This document shows, one piece after another, positions 55,491-63,047 of a stretch of 64,000 bases of DNA (positions are counted from its first letter, which is position 1; each line of letters opens with the position of its first letter). The notes under the pieces were generated by a model, which saw only the letters and a program-made list of their open reading frames with translations, was not told the origin of the DNA and searched no databases. The stretch comes from MFD09286-c1 sp963701015 (GTDB taxonomy: Bacteria; Bacteroidota; Bacteroidia; Bacteroidales; DTGW01). Position numbers and translations under genes: made by a program. The DNA is taken from positions 2,790,001-2,854,000 of the forward strand of contig OY969556.1 of the NCBI GenBank assembly GCA_963701015.1, given 5' to 3'.

Positions 55491-56441
55491 TTATTTCAAA
55501 ACCAGAAACTTAACTATTAAAACATAAAACACCCCCGTTAACATAATAAGTTTACAAATATTACTAGCAATAGAATAATCAACTTTACTTTTTGCAAATG
55601 CCAATTTATAAATCAAATATAGGATTGGTATAATAATAAATATCAATATATAACTGATGGAAACCGAATTGTATAAATATATAAACAGACAATATAATAC
55701 TAAAGCAATCAGAATTGCAATTAAAACAAAAGATATAAGTTTTGAAAATTTTACACCAATTGCAACAGGTAAGGTGTTGTAGCCATATGAACGATCGCCT
55801 TCAAAATCCTCAATATCTTTAATTATTTCGCGAATAAGGTTAATAATAAAAGCAAATATTGCATAAAACCCAAACCAGGCAATAATAAAATTGAAATTGA
55901 AGTTTGAATAGTCGATAAACGTTTTATATTTCATCTTCAGCAATGGTAATTCAAATAAAACAACCATTATAGGAACAAGTGAAGCAAAAATTGCAACAAT
56001 TATATTTCCGAGTATTAACTGACTTTTATATGTTGTAGAATAGAAATATAACAATCCGGCTACCAGCAAAAAAGCCATACTTACAGAACGTAAACCAATT
56101 GTAAATGAAATATAAACTCCAATTCCTATAGCTAAAAAATTCAATACTAAATATATATTTTCAGCAGGTCGAATGCCTATATATTTACCAATAATAACCT
56201 TTTCGGGTTTATTCACCATGTCGGAACTTACATCATTTACATCGTTAATTATATATCCGGCAGCAGTTAATAATACAACCGAAAGCGTAAGTAAAAAAAA
56301 GTTTAGGTTAGTGGTAACAATATTTACACCATTTGAAATAAGTAATGGCTTTAACAAACAATACCGAAACAAATACATTGTTAAAGCAATAATTATTAAA
56401 TTCGGCCAACGGATTAATTTTATAAATGGAATTATTTTCAA
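55491..56441 (-). CDS. UbiA-family prenyltransferase
   Basis: A 316-residue membrane protein with about eight to nine transmembrane helices. The first Asp-rich motif is NDVNDVSSDMVNKPEK and the second is IIKDIEDFEGDRSYGYNTLP; both coordinate Mg-diphosphate of the prenyl donor. The family includes geranylgeranylglycerol-phosphate geranylgeranyltransferase and 4-hydroxybenzoate/DHNA prenyltransferases. In this KdsC/Maf context Bacteroidota copies are usually annotated as the geranylgeranylglycerol-phosphate type. I cannot decide the acceptor from sequence. Confidence 0.85.
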   Translation of the reverse strand: MKIIPFIKLIRWPNLIIIALTMYLFRYCLLKPLLISNGVNIVTTNLNFFLLTLSVVLLTAAGYIINDVNDVSSDMVNKPEKVIIGKYIGIRPAENIYLVLNFLAIGIGVYISFTIGLRSVSMAFLLVAGLLYFYSTTYKSQLILGNIIVAIFASLVPIMVVLFELPLLKMKYKTFIDYSNFNFNFIIAWFGFYAIFAFIINLIREIIKDIEDFEGDRSYGYNTLPVAIGVKFSKLISFVLIAILIALVLYCLFIYLYNSVSISYILIFIIIPILYLIYKLAFAKSKVDYSIASNICKLIMLTGVFYVLIVKFLVLK

Positions 56442-56516
56442 GATTAATTATATTATAAGCTATATGTATTTTTTTTAATTATATAATTGATTTATAATAA
56501 TTAAATATTTAAAACT

Positions 56517-57038
56517 CTACCATCTAAAAGCATCGGTTTCCATCCATTTGCCTTGTAAACGCAAAACTTGTTGTATAACATCACGCACAGCGCCTTCGCC
56601 ACCTTCTTTATTTGAAATATATTTTGCAATAGACTTAATTTCTTCTACCGCACTTGATGGACAGGTTGATATTCCGACTCTTAACATCACTTCGTAATCG
56701 GGTAAATCATCGCCCATATATAATATATCTTCATCGGTATAACCATGTTTTTCAATAAAATTAATATAATCATCAATCTTATTGTGCGACTTTATATATA
56801 TGTCAGTAACACCTAGCTTTTCAAACCTGTTTTTTACCAATTCCGATGTTCCGCCTGTTATTATTGCAATTCTATATCCCTTACGAACTGCATATTGCAT
56901 GGCAAAACCGTCTTTAATATTCATGGTTCGCAGCATATCGCCATTGGGATGCAACAAAACCCTGTCGGAGCCTAATACGCCATCAACATCAAAAATAAAT
57001 GCCTTGATTTTTGCTAAACCTTCCCTGAAATTAGCCAT
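56517..57038 (-). CDS. KdsC-like HAD phosphatase
   Basis: A HAD-superfamily C0 phosphatase resembling 3-deoxy-D-manno-octulosonate 8-phosphate phosphatase (LPS Kdo synthesis). HAD motif I is FIFDVDGVLGS, with the two Asp residues. Motif II is AIITGGTSELVKNR, and motif IV is YMGDDLPDYEVM. The frame can start at 57074, but MANFREGLAKIK at 57038 is more natural. It then overlaps the upstream DUF2520 stop by 8 bp, a typical coupled arrangement. The substrate is not certain because relatives act on other sugar phosphates. Confidence 0.87.
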   Translation of the reverse strand: MANFREGLAKIKAFIFDVDGVLGSDRVLLHPNGDMLRTMNIKDGFAMQYAVRKGYRIAIITGGTSELVKNRFEKLGVTDIYIKSHNKIDDYINFIEKHGYTDEDILYMGDDLPDYEVMLRVGISTCPSSAVEEIKSIAKYISNKEGGEGAVRDVIQQVLRLQGKWMETDAFRW

Positions 57039-57813
57039 TTGAATGATAATATTTTTGAATACTTTCTGTGACAAAAGTATAAATTTTTTGCCAATCGTTA
57101 TGCTGTGCCAACAATTCAGTATGCTTTTGAATTATTTCTGCATTATTTCTAATTGCCGGACCGGTTTGAGCTTTTACTGAACCAATAATTAAAGCTTTTT
57201 GAAAAGTTTCCTCCATTAAAGGCTTTAAAAATTCAACCGGTAAATTTTCATTTTGGAATATTTCAGTAGCAATAGTAAGCATGTAATTCGTAAAATTATT
57301 GGCAAATACTCCTGCCAAATGAATTTTTTGACGTTGGGCAGAAGTAATAACTTTTATATTTTCAAAAACATTATTCAATAATTCATGTAATATTTCAATT
57401 CCAGTTTGCGATGATGCTTCAATAAATAAAGGAATTTGCGCAACATTTACCAACCTGTCTTTTGTGAATGTTTGCAACGGATATATTACACCATATTTAT
57501 TACTATAAGGTTTAAAAATATTGAGCGGTACACTTCCGGCTGTATGTACAAGAAATTTATCCTGCCAGCTTCTTTGTTCCAAAATTAATTGTATGACTGA
57601 ATCAGAAACACAAAACAGATATAAATCAGCATCATTAATATTTTTAATCTCCGAAAGTGGCTCCGCTCCTATTTTATTTGCTAAATATACAGCGTTGTTA
57701 TACGTTCTCGAATAAACTTGTGCAACTTTCAGTCCGGCATTGGAAAAAGCTGGGGCCAGCACGTTAGCAACATTTCCAGCACCTATAAATACTATTTTAT
57801 TAATTGTTTCCAA
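57031..57813 (-). CDS. Rossmann-like DUF2520 protein
   Basis: The N-terminal NAD(P)-binding motif is IVFIGAGNVANVLAPAF. The FCVSDSVIQLIL strand and a C-terminal helical DUF2520 domain (HLAGVFANNFTNYMLTIA, LMEETFQKAL) follow, as in oxidoreductases related to pyrroline-carboxylate reductase and ProC-like proteins. The frame is open to an ATG at 57903, but those 30 extra residues are atypical and leave only 14 bp before the divergent gene. TTG at 57813 (just before ETINKIVFIGAGN) is my choice. Catalytic activity is unknown. First gene of the four-gene operon. Confidence 0.83.
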   Translation of the reverse strand: METINKIVFIGAGNVANVLAPAFSNAGLKVAQVYSRTYNNAVYLANKIGAEPLSEIKNINDADLYLFCVSDSVIQLILEQRSWQDKFLVHTAGSVPLNIFKPYSNKYGVIYPLQTFTKDRLVNVAQIPLFIEASSQTGIEILHELLNNVFENIKVITSAQRQKIHLAGVFANNFTNYMLTIATEIFQNENLPVEFLKPLMEETFQKALIIGSVKAQTGPAIRNNAEIIQKHTELLAQHNDWQKIYTFVTESIQKYYHSNG

Positions 57814-57917
57814 TTTATATTTTGAATTATCAATATTAGCTAATTTTAATGATAAAATAAATGTGTAACTTTTTAAAATAATTATTCGTCCAATTACAAA
57901 CAATAAACTTTAAACTT

Positions 57918-58637
57918 ATGAGAAACGGATTGAATTTAGTAATTTGTTGCCTTATTTTATTAGGATTTAACAATTGTAATGTTGACGGACGCCTTTGGAA
58001 AAGCGGTAGTGGAACTGTTGTTGAACAACCTCGTCAACTAGGTGAATTTACAAAAATTGAAATTAGTGGCGCTATTGAAGTTTCACTTTCACAAGGCGAT
58101 ACGCAAAGTGTTGTTGTTATTACCGACGACAACCTGCAGGAAAATGTAAAAACAGAGGTGGAAGGCAATACACTTAAAGCCTACACTGACGGGCATCTTT
58201 CGAATTATAGCAAATTGAGGATTGATATAGTGATGAAAGATATTAAAGGAATTGAATTGTCGGGCGCTTCAAAATTATTTTCAAAAGCCCCGCTTGTAGC
58301 AGGTTCCTTTAAATTCGATTTAAGTGGTGCAAGTAATTGTGATATCGAAATTAAGGCCATTGATATTAAAGGAGAATTAAGCGGAGCTTCAAACTTAAAT
58401 ATTAAAGGTGCTGTTGGTACATTAAAAATGGATGTTTCAGGTGCAAGTAAATGTTCGGCATTTAATTTAATTTCAGCAGATGCTGATATTTCAGCCTCCG
58501 GCGCCAGTAAAATATCTGTTACCTGCGATCATGAACTTAAATTATCGGCCTCAGGCGCCAGCAATATAAGCTACAAAGGAGAAGCAAAGATTTTAAAGAC
58601 TGAATCATCAGGGGCATCATCAATTTCGAAAGATTAA
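57918..58637 (+). CDS. Head-GIN (DUF2807) lipoprotein
   Basis: A 239-residue lipoprotein with signal ending at FNNCNVDG (Cys20). After a GIN-type start (FTKIEISGAIEVSLSQGD) it carries seven SGAS turns spaced 18-21 residues apart (SGASKLF, SGASNCD, SGASNLN, SGASKCS, SGASKIS, SGASNIS, SGASSIS). They form a regular right-handed beta-solenoid ladder. The family is very common in Bacteroidota; the function is unknown, probably an envelope scaffold. It starts 14 bp from the divergent DUF2520 frame if the long start of that gene is used. Confidence 0.86.
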   Translation: MRNGLNLVICCLILLGFNNCNVDGRLWKSGSGTVVEQPRQLGEFTKIEISGAIEVSLSQGDTQSVVVITDDNLQENVKTEVEGNTLKAYTDGHLSNYSKLRIDIVMKDIKGIELSGASKLFSKAPLVAGSFKFDLSGASNCDIEIKAIDIKGELSGASNLNIKGAVGTLKMDVSGASKCSAFNLISADADISASGASKISVTCDHELKLSASGASNISYKGEAKILKTESSGASSISKD

Positions 58638-58675
58638 GAATAAGTTTTAAGCTTTATTCCGCTTCTCTTTACTTG

Positions 58676-58711
58676 TAAACCCTGTGTTTGATTTTTCAGA
58701 CATGGGGTTTT
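58676..58711 (+). terminator. Imperfect hairpin after the GIN gene
   Basis: AAACCCTGTGT and ACATGGGGTTT pair with two wobble or mismatched positions around a T-rich loop. The plus-strand side is followed by TTTT. It overlaps the 3' end of the minus-strand gene at 58696. It probably serves as a bidirectional terminator. Confidence 0.4.
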
Positions 58712-59178
58712 ATGAGTGAAGTTATTTTTATCTTTATTTGTTTCAATCGGTTACATTCATTATAATCTTCAGTCGAAAGATAAAATTCAATCAGTTTATC
58801 AATAAATTTAGGATCGAAATAATAAGGGTGATATTCATCAAATTTTATTTTCCCTTGAATAGTCTCTGAATAATAATCAATCTTTTCGGGGTTTCGTTCT
58901 AAAAAATTTGAAACAGGAATATTCATTAATTCCGATTTGTAATATTTATTTACAAAAGCTACAATTTTTAATTGAAGCTCCAGAAAATCCTTGTTTTCTG
59001 CAAGTAAAGTTTTATTGTATTTTTGTTTTTGATACAACTTAAAATCATTTTCAAATTGTCGTGCTTCGTCTATTGATAATTTCCCCTGGGTCGATTTAAC
59101 TTCCTCGAGGTTATCAATCACCCTCTTTTTCATTACTTCCATAATTTGCTTGAACAATATTTTTAAATTTTGTTCCAT
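58696..59178 (-). CDS. Unknown protein, paralogue B of a tandem pair
   Basis: A 160-residue, soluble, highly charged helical protein with no recognised domain. It shares a clear pattern with the gene just upstream: NLEEV near the N-terminus, LLAENKDFLELQLKIVAFVNKYYKSE, IDYYSETIQGKI, HPYYFDPKFIDKLIEFYLSTEDYNECNRL. Two internal ATGs near the start (MEVMKK) are alternative starts. It lies 6 bp after paralogue A. Confidence 0.7.
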   Translation of the reverse strand: MEQNLKILFKQIMEVMKKRVIDNLEEVKSTQGKLSIDEARQFENDFKLYQKQKYNKTLLAENKDFLELQLKIVAFVNKYYKSELMNIPVSNFLERNPEKIDYYSETIQGKIKFDEYHPYYFDPKFIDKLIEFYLSTEDYNECNRLKQIKIKITSLIKPHV

Positions 59179-59184
59179 ACCAAT

Positions 59185-59652
59185 TTAATTCAAATTATTA
59201 TACGCTTGAATTTTTAGTAATTCCGAACATTGTTCATAAGCTTCAATCGACTCATAATAGCTCATAAGCTTACCGAAAAATTCGCTGTCATTAAATAATG
59301 GATGTACGGCAGTATATGGTAAATCACCGTTTATAGCTAATTCAAAATAATCAATTACTTCAGGGCCATCTTCTTGTTCTTCAAAATCGTAATTTTCATT
59401 TTCAGTTATGTACGAATATTTGTATTTTTCAATAAACCGAAGAATTGAAATTTGAATATTAATAATATCAATATTTTCGGCAAGTAAACCTTTATTAGTT
59501 TCAATTATAGTACTAAGTTCCAAAGAATTTAAATTAGTGATCCCTTCTTTCGTCATTATTCTAAATCTGGTTTCATTTTTTCTGATTTCTTCGAGATTAA
59601 TAGCAACCTTAGTTTTCAAAACTTCCACCGCATTTTTCATCAACTCAATCAT
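59185..59652 (-). CDS. Unknown protein, paralogue A of a tandem pair
   Basis: A 155-residue helical protein, same family as paralogue B: NLEEIRKNETRF, GLLAENIDIINIQISILRFIEKYKYS, IDYFELAINGDL, HPLFNDSEFFGKLMSYYESIEAYEQCSELL. A short acidic insert (ENENYDFEEQEDGPE) is unique to A. No signal peptide or membrane segment. Family not recognised; the two genes form a two-gene operon, and the YxxC near the end of both may be functional. Confidence 0.7.
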   Translation of the reverse strand: MIELMKNAVEVLKTKVAINLEEIRKNETRFRIMTKEGITNLNSLELSTIIETNKGLLAENIDIINIQISILRFIEKYKYSYITENENYDFEEQEDGPEVIDYFELAINGDLPYTAVHPLFNDSEFFGKLMSYYESIEAYEQCSELLKIQAYNNLN

Positions 59653-59889
59653 GTCTAATTTTCACTATTTAATTTAGTTGTAAATTTATTACTTTATACT
59701 ATAACGTTTATTTAAAAAATTGGATTTTTGATTAACTATCGATTTTCATAAGTAATCGGATTGAAATAAGGTTCAAACAGATAACCCACGGTTGAAACTA
59801 ATTTTTTTGTTGACGAAACTGAATATTTGTTAGGCTAATATTTTAATATCGGAAATAAAATTCAAGTAAATTTGGATTTTATTATACCA

Positions 59890-60393
59890 ATGAGACGAAT
59901 TATTGAATGTGTGCCTAATTTTAGTGAAGGCCGAAGGCCCGAGGTAATTCAAGCAATTGCCTATGCAATCAGTTCAGTTTCCGGAGTAAAGTTATTGAAT
60001 ACCGATTCTGGTTTTGATGCAAACAGAACTGTTTATACCATTGCAGGAGAACCTGACTCAGTTGTAAATGCCGTATTTAATGCTGCAAAACTAGCATCAG
60101 AATTAATTGACATGCGTTCACATTTTGGTAAACATCCGCGAATTGGGGCTTTGGATGTTTGCCCATTAATTCCAATTTCAGGGATTACAATGGACGAAAC
60201 TGTTGAATTGGCAAGAAATTTAGCCAGAAAAATAGGCGATGAATTGCAAATACCGGTTTACTGTTATGAAAATGCCGCTTATCAGGAACCTAGAAGAGAC
60301 CTTGCATTTTGCAGAAAAGGTGAATATGAAGGTTTAAAGAAAAAAATGGAAACTCCCGAAGGGAAACCAGATTTTGAGACCTTTAACATTTAA
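59890..60393 (+). CDS. ftcD: Glutamate formimidoyltransferase, N-terminal part (frameshifted)
   Basis: Formiminotransferase N-terminal subdomain: RRIIECVPNFSEGRRPEVI, LLNTDSGFDANRTVYTIAGEP, HFGKHPRIGALDVCPLIPISG. It transfers the formimino group from formiminoglutamate to tetrahydrofolate in histidine breakdown. At 60376-60379 one base too many follows PDF (where PDFGP is expected). The frame then runs into a TAA at 60391-60393. The remaining half is in the next entry. ATG 59890 (MRRIIECV) is the start; the upstream TTG at 59872 is not needed. Confidence 0.87.
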   Translation: MRRIIECVPNFSEGRRPEVIQAIAYAISSVSGVKLLNTDSGFDANRTVYTIAGEPDSVVNAVFNAAKLASELIDMRSHFGKHPRIGALDVCPLIPISGITMDETVELARNLARKIGDELQIPVYCYENAAYQEPRRDLAFCRKGEYEGLKKKMETPEGKPDFETFNI

Positions 60394-60898
60394 TGCAAAA
60401 ACAGGTGCCAGCGTGTTAGGTGCACGTGAAATTTTAATTGCCTATAATGTAAATTTGAATTCCAAAAATGTAGAAATAGCCAATGAAATTGCTTTAAATA
60501 TTAGGGAAAAAGGCAAAATAATCAACATAAACGGTTTGAAACAGAGAATCCCAGGTTCATTACATTCGGTTAAAGCCATTGGCTGGTTTATTGAAGAATA
60601 CAATTGTACGCAGGTTTCGATGAACCTTACCAATTATTTAAAAACTCCATTACACATAGCTTTCGATGAGGTTAAAACGAAAACGGCATTATTGGGCGCC
60701 CAGGTAACAGGTTCCGAAATTATTGGTATGGTTCCATTAAAAGCATTACTTGATACAGGCGAATATTTCATTAAAAAGCAAAATATACAAAATACTTTTT
60801 CTCAAGATGAAATAATTAACATAGCCATTGAATCGCTTGGTTTAAGCCAATTCAAACCTTTTATTCCAAAGGAAAGAATAATTGAATATTTAATGTAG
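60374..60898 (+). CDS. ftcD: Glutamate formimidoyltransferase, C-terminal part (frameshifted)
   Basis: Continuation of the same gene in another frame, from about PLTFNAKTGASVLGAREILIAYNVNLNSK (near 60380) to the stop. NREKGKIININGLKQR-like and MVPLKALLD motifs belong to the second formiminotransferase subdomain. No cyclodeaminase (FTCD C-terminal) domain is attached, as usual in Bacteroidota. The TTG at 60374 is not a natural start. Other histidine-degradation genes (hutH, hutU, hutI) are not in the window. Confidence 0.85.
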   Translation: MRPLTFNAKTGASVLGAREILIAYNVNLNSKNVEIANEIALNIREKGKIININGLKQRIPGSLHSVKAIGWFIEEYNCTQVSMNLTNYLKTPLHIAFDEVKTKTALLGAQVTGSEIIGMVPLKALLDTGEYFIKKQNIQNTFSQDEIINIAIESLGLSQFKPFIPKERIIEYLM

Positions 60899-61003
60899 CT
60901 ACTTTATTGTTGTTTGTTGTTTGTTGATAGTTTTTAGTTTTGCTCAATTTTAGAAGTTCTAAAATCGATTATAAAGTTGATAAGAGAAAAATATATTTTC
61001 TAC

Positions 61004-62251
61004 TTATAATTGGTATCTTTTAAAAACTGTTGTTGATGTGTGCCCGCCAAATCCAAATGTATTATTAAGTGCAACCAAAACTTCCTTTTTACGGGCAATT
61101 AGAGGTGTGAAGTCTAATTGTGAATTTATTTCAGCATCAATTTCATTGAGATTAATTGTTGGAGGAATTATATTGTTTTCAATTGATTTAATACATGCAA
61201 TTGATTCTATAGCTCCTGCAGCCCCTAATAAATGGCCGGTCATGGATTTTGTAGCACTAATTTGAATTCTATTCAGCGATTGGCTAAAAACCTTTTCTAT
61301 TGCTTTGCTTTCACTTATATCGCCAACAGGTGTTGATGTTGCGTGAGCATTAATATAAGTAACATCATTTGTTGTTAGTCCGGCATCAATTAAGGCATCT
61401 TCCATAGACAATATAGCCCCTAAACCTTCGGGATGTGTTGCTGCAACATGATAGGCATCGGAAGCAGCGCCATAACCAGCTAATTCGCAATATATTTTAG
61501 CCCCTCTTTTTAAAGCATGTTCAAGTTCTTCAATCATAAGTACTCCTGAACCTTCACCAGCAACAAATCCATCACGGGTTTTATCAAATGGTCGTGATGC
61601 AGTTTCAGGTGAATCATTTAGTGTTGATAGTGCCTTCATTGAATTAAACCCTCCAATTGCTGCTTCAGTAATTGTAGCTTCCGAGCCTCCGGCAATCATT
61701 ATATTTGCGCGTCCCAATCGAATAATATCTAAAGCGTTTGCAATTGCATTATTCGATGAAGCACATGCTGAAGATATTGAGTAGCTAATACCATGTAATC
61801 CATATCGAATTGATATTTGGCCTGTTGCAATATTGGAAATCATTTTTGTAATGAAAAAAGGACTGATCCGTGGAATTTTTTTATTTTCTCCAAAGTTTAA
61901 TATCTCTTCTTCGAATGTCAACATTCCACCTATTCCGGTTGCAATAATAACCCCAACTTTATTCAAATCGCACGTTTTCAGGTTTAACCCGGAATCTTTT
62001 ATACATTCGTCTGATGCAGCAATTGCATATTGAGTGTATAAGTCCATCTTTCTGGCTTCTTGCTTTTCAATATATTGTAAAACATCGAAACCTTTCACTT
62101 CACAGGCAAATTTAGTTTTATGATAGGTAGTATCAAATTTTGTAATTGCAGATGCACCACTTTTACCTTTTATCAAATTCTCCCAATAGTCGCCAACGTT
62201 ATTACCAATTGGTGTTATAGCTCCCAGTCCTGTTACTACTACTCTTTTCAT
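61004..62251 (-). CDS. fabF: Beta-ketoacyl-ACP synthase II
   Basis: A 415-residue condensing enzyme of fatty-acid synthesis. The catalytic triad is C163 (SISSACASSNNAI), H303 (NAHATSTPVGD) and H340 (ATKSMTGHLLGAAG), the same numbering as in typical FabF. GGSEATITEAAIGGF and the C-terminal NNTFGFGGHTSTTVFKR are conserved. The active-site context SSACASSN differs slightly from the common TACATS and may mark a second, specialised copy. No acp or other fab genes are adjacent. A palindromic operator shared with the upstream TetR gene lies 42 bp upstream of the start. Confidence 0.93.
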   Translation of the reverse strand: MKRVVVTGLGAITPIGNNVGDYWENLIKGKSGASAITKFDTTYHKTKFACEVKGFDVLQYIEKQEARKMDLYTQYAIAASDECIKDSGLNLKTCDLNKVGVIIATGIGGMLTFEEEILNFGENKKIPRISPFFITKMISNIATGQISIRYGLHGISYSISSACASSNNAIANALDIIRLGRANIMIAGGSEATITEAAIGGFNSMKALSTLNDSPETASRPFDKTRDGFVAGEGSGVLMIEELEHALKRGAKIYCELAGYGAASDAYHVAATHPEGLGAILSMEDALIDAGLTTNDVTYINAHATSTPVGDISESKAIEKVFSQSLNRIQISATKSMTGHLLGAAGAIESIACIKSIENNIIPPTINLNEIDAEINSQLDFTPLIARKKEVLVALNNTFGFGGHTSTTVFKRYQL

Positions 62252-62292
62252 ACAAATTTGCTTTAAAATATTAATTATTCATTTTCGTCATA

Positions 62293-62312
62293 TACCTACT
62301 AATAAGTAAGTA
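62293..62312. promoter_or_regulatory. TetR operator copy upstream of fabF
   Basis: TACCTACTAATAAGTAAGTA: 8-bp arms around AATA, one mismatch in the left arm. It differs from the site upstream of tetR by a single base, so both are very probably bound by the same regulator. It is placed to control fabF. Confidence 0.75.
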
Positions 62313-62327
62313 AAATTAGTAAATTTT

Positions 62328-62888
62328 TTAGGGTTTTAAATCTTCAACAACAGCCTGACATATACTTTTATAGTCTAACTTATCCATGATCCTCGATAAT
62401 TGTAAACTTGCAACTAAACTCGAAAATATAACCGTTGCCTTATCTTTAGGCTCATCATTAAACACAAACACTTTTTTCTCTTTGCCAGAATTTAGAATAT
62501 TTGTAAGCCATTTAAGAATTATTTCCGTCATTTTAACAAGTTCAATTTGAGTAGTTTCATTTAAAGTATTAAAATCGGGACCTAAAGAACCTACTATGCA
62601 TAATTTTTGTTCTCTATGACTTTTAATATATATTTTGATAAATGTGTCCAGTTGTTTCCATTCATCAAATCCACGACTATGCATATTGTCAACCATTTCT
62701 TCAAATCGTTGAATATTTGTTTTTACTATGCTGGTACCAAGATTTTCTTTTGTCGGAAAATAGTAATGAACAGCAGCATTCTTAATGCCCAATTCTGTTG
62801 AAATGTCCTGATAACTGAAGGCATTATATCCTTTGGTGCGAATAAGATTTTCTCCTAATTCAATTATCTTTTCACGTGTTACTGACAT
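62328..62888 (-). CDS. TetR/AcrR family transcriptional regulator
   Basis: A regulator of about 186 residues. The N-terminal HTH (AFSYQDISTELGIKNAAVHYYFPTKENL) is a textbook TetR DNA-binding domain. The C-terminal ligand-binding half is helical without a recognisable ligand motif (SSLVASLQLSRIMDKL). The frame can start at 62897 (MYKMSV), but given the predicted promoter this leaves about 10 bases of leader. The ATG at 62888 is better. Identical palindromes in front of it and of fabF indicate autoregulation and control of fabF, so a lipid-derived ligand is plausible. Confidence 0.9.
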   Translation of the reverse strand: MSVTREKIIELGENLIRTKGYNAFSYQDISTELGIKNAAVHYYFPTKENLGTSIVKTNIQRFEEMVDNMHSRGFDEWKQLDTFIKIYIKSHREQKLCIVGSLGPDFNTLNETTQIELVKMTEIILKWLTNILNSGKEKKVFVFNDEPKDKATVIFSSLVASLQLSRIMDKLDYKSICQAVVEDLKP

Positions 62889-62914
62889 TTTATACAATAA
62901 TTAGTAAATCGGGA

Positions 62915-62945
62915 CAAATATACTTACTAATAAGTAAGTAACAAA
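62915..62945 (-). promoter_or_regulatory. Predicted tetR promoter (TTTG-N19-TATATTTG)
   Basis: On the minus strand, TTTG (62942-62945), a 19-bp spacer and TATATTTG (62915-62922). Both elements match the Bacteroidota consensus and its spacing. The operator fills almost the whole spacer, so a bound repressor would exclude sigma factor. Confidence 0.75.
62921..62940. promoter_or_regulatory. TetR operator inside its own promoter
   Basis: TACTTACTAATAAGTAAGTA, perfect 8-bp arms around a 4-bp centre, overlapping the first two bases of the -7 box. One base different from the copy upstream of fabF. Confidence 0.8.
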
Positions 62946-63047
62946 ATTAATTTACTTTTTTATTTTTATGATAGATATTAATAAATTTAGACGAAATGAG
63001 AAATAAGCATCTAGACACAAAAATCATTTGTAATTAATAAATCGGTT

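Noticed and set aside
60945..60965. TTTTAGAA-g-TTCTAAAA palindrome after ftcD as a terminator
   Set aside because: The stem is AT-only and short, so it is too weak to call.
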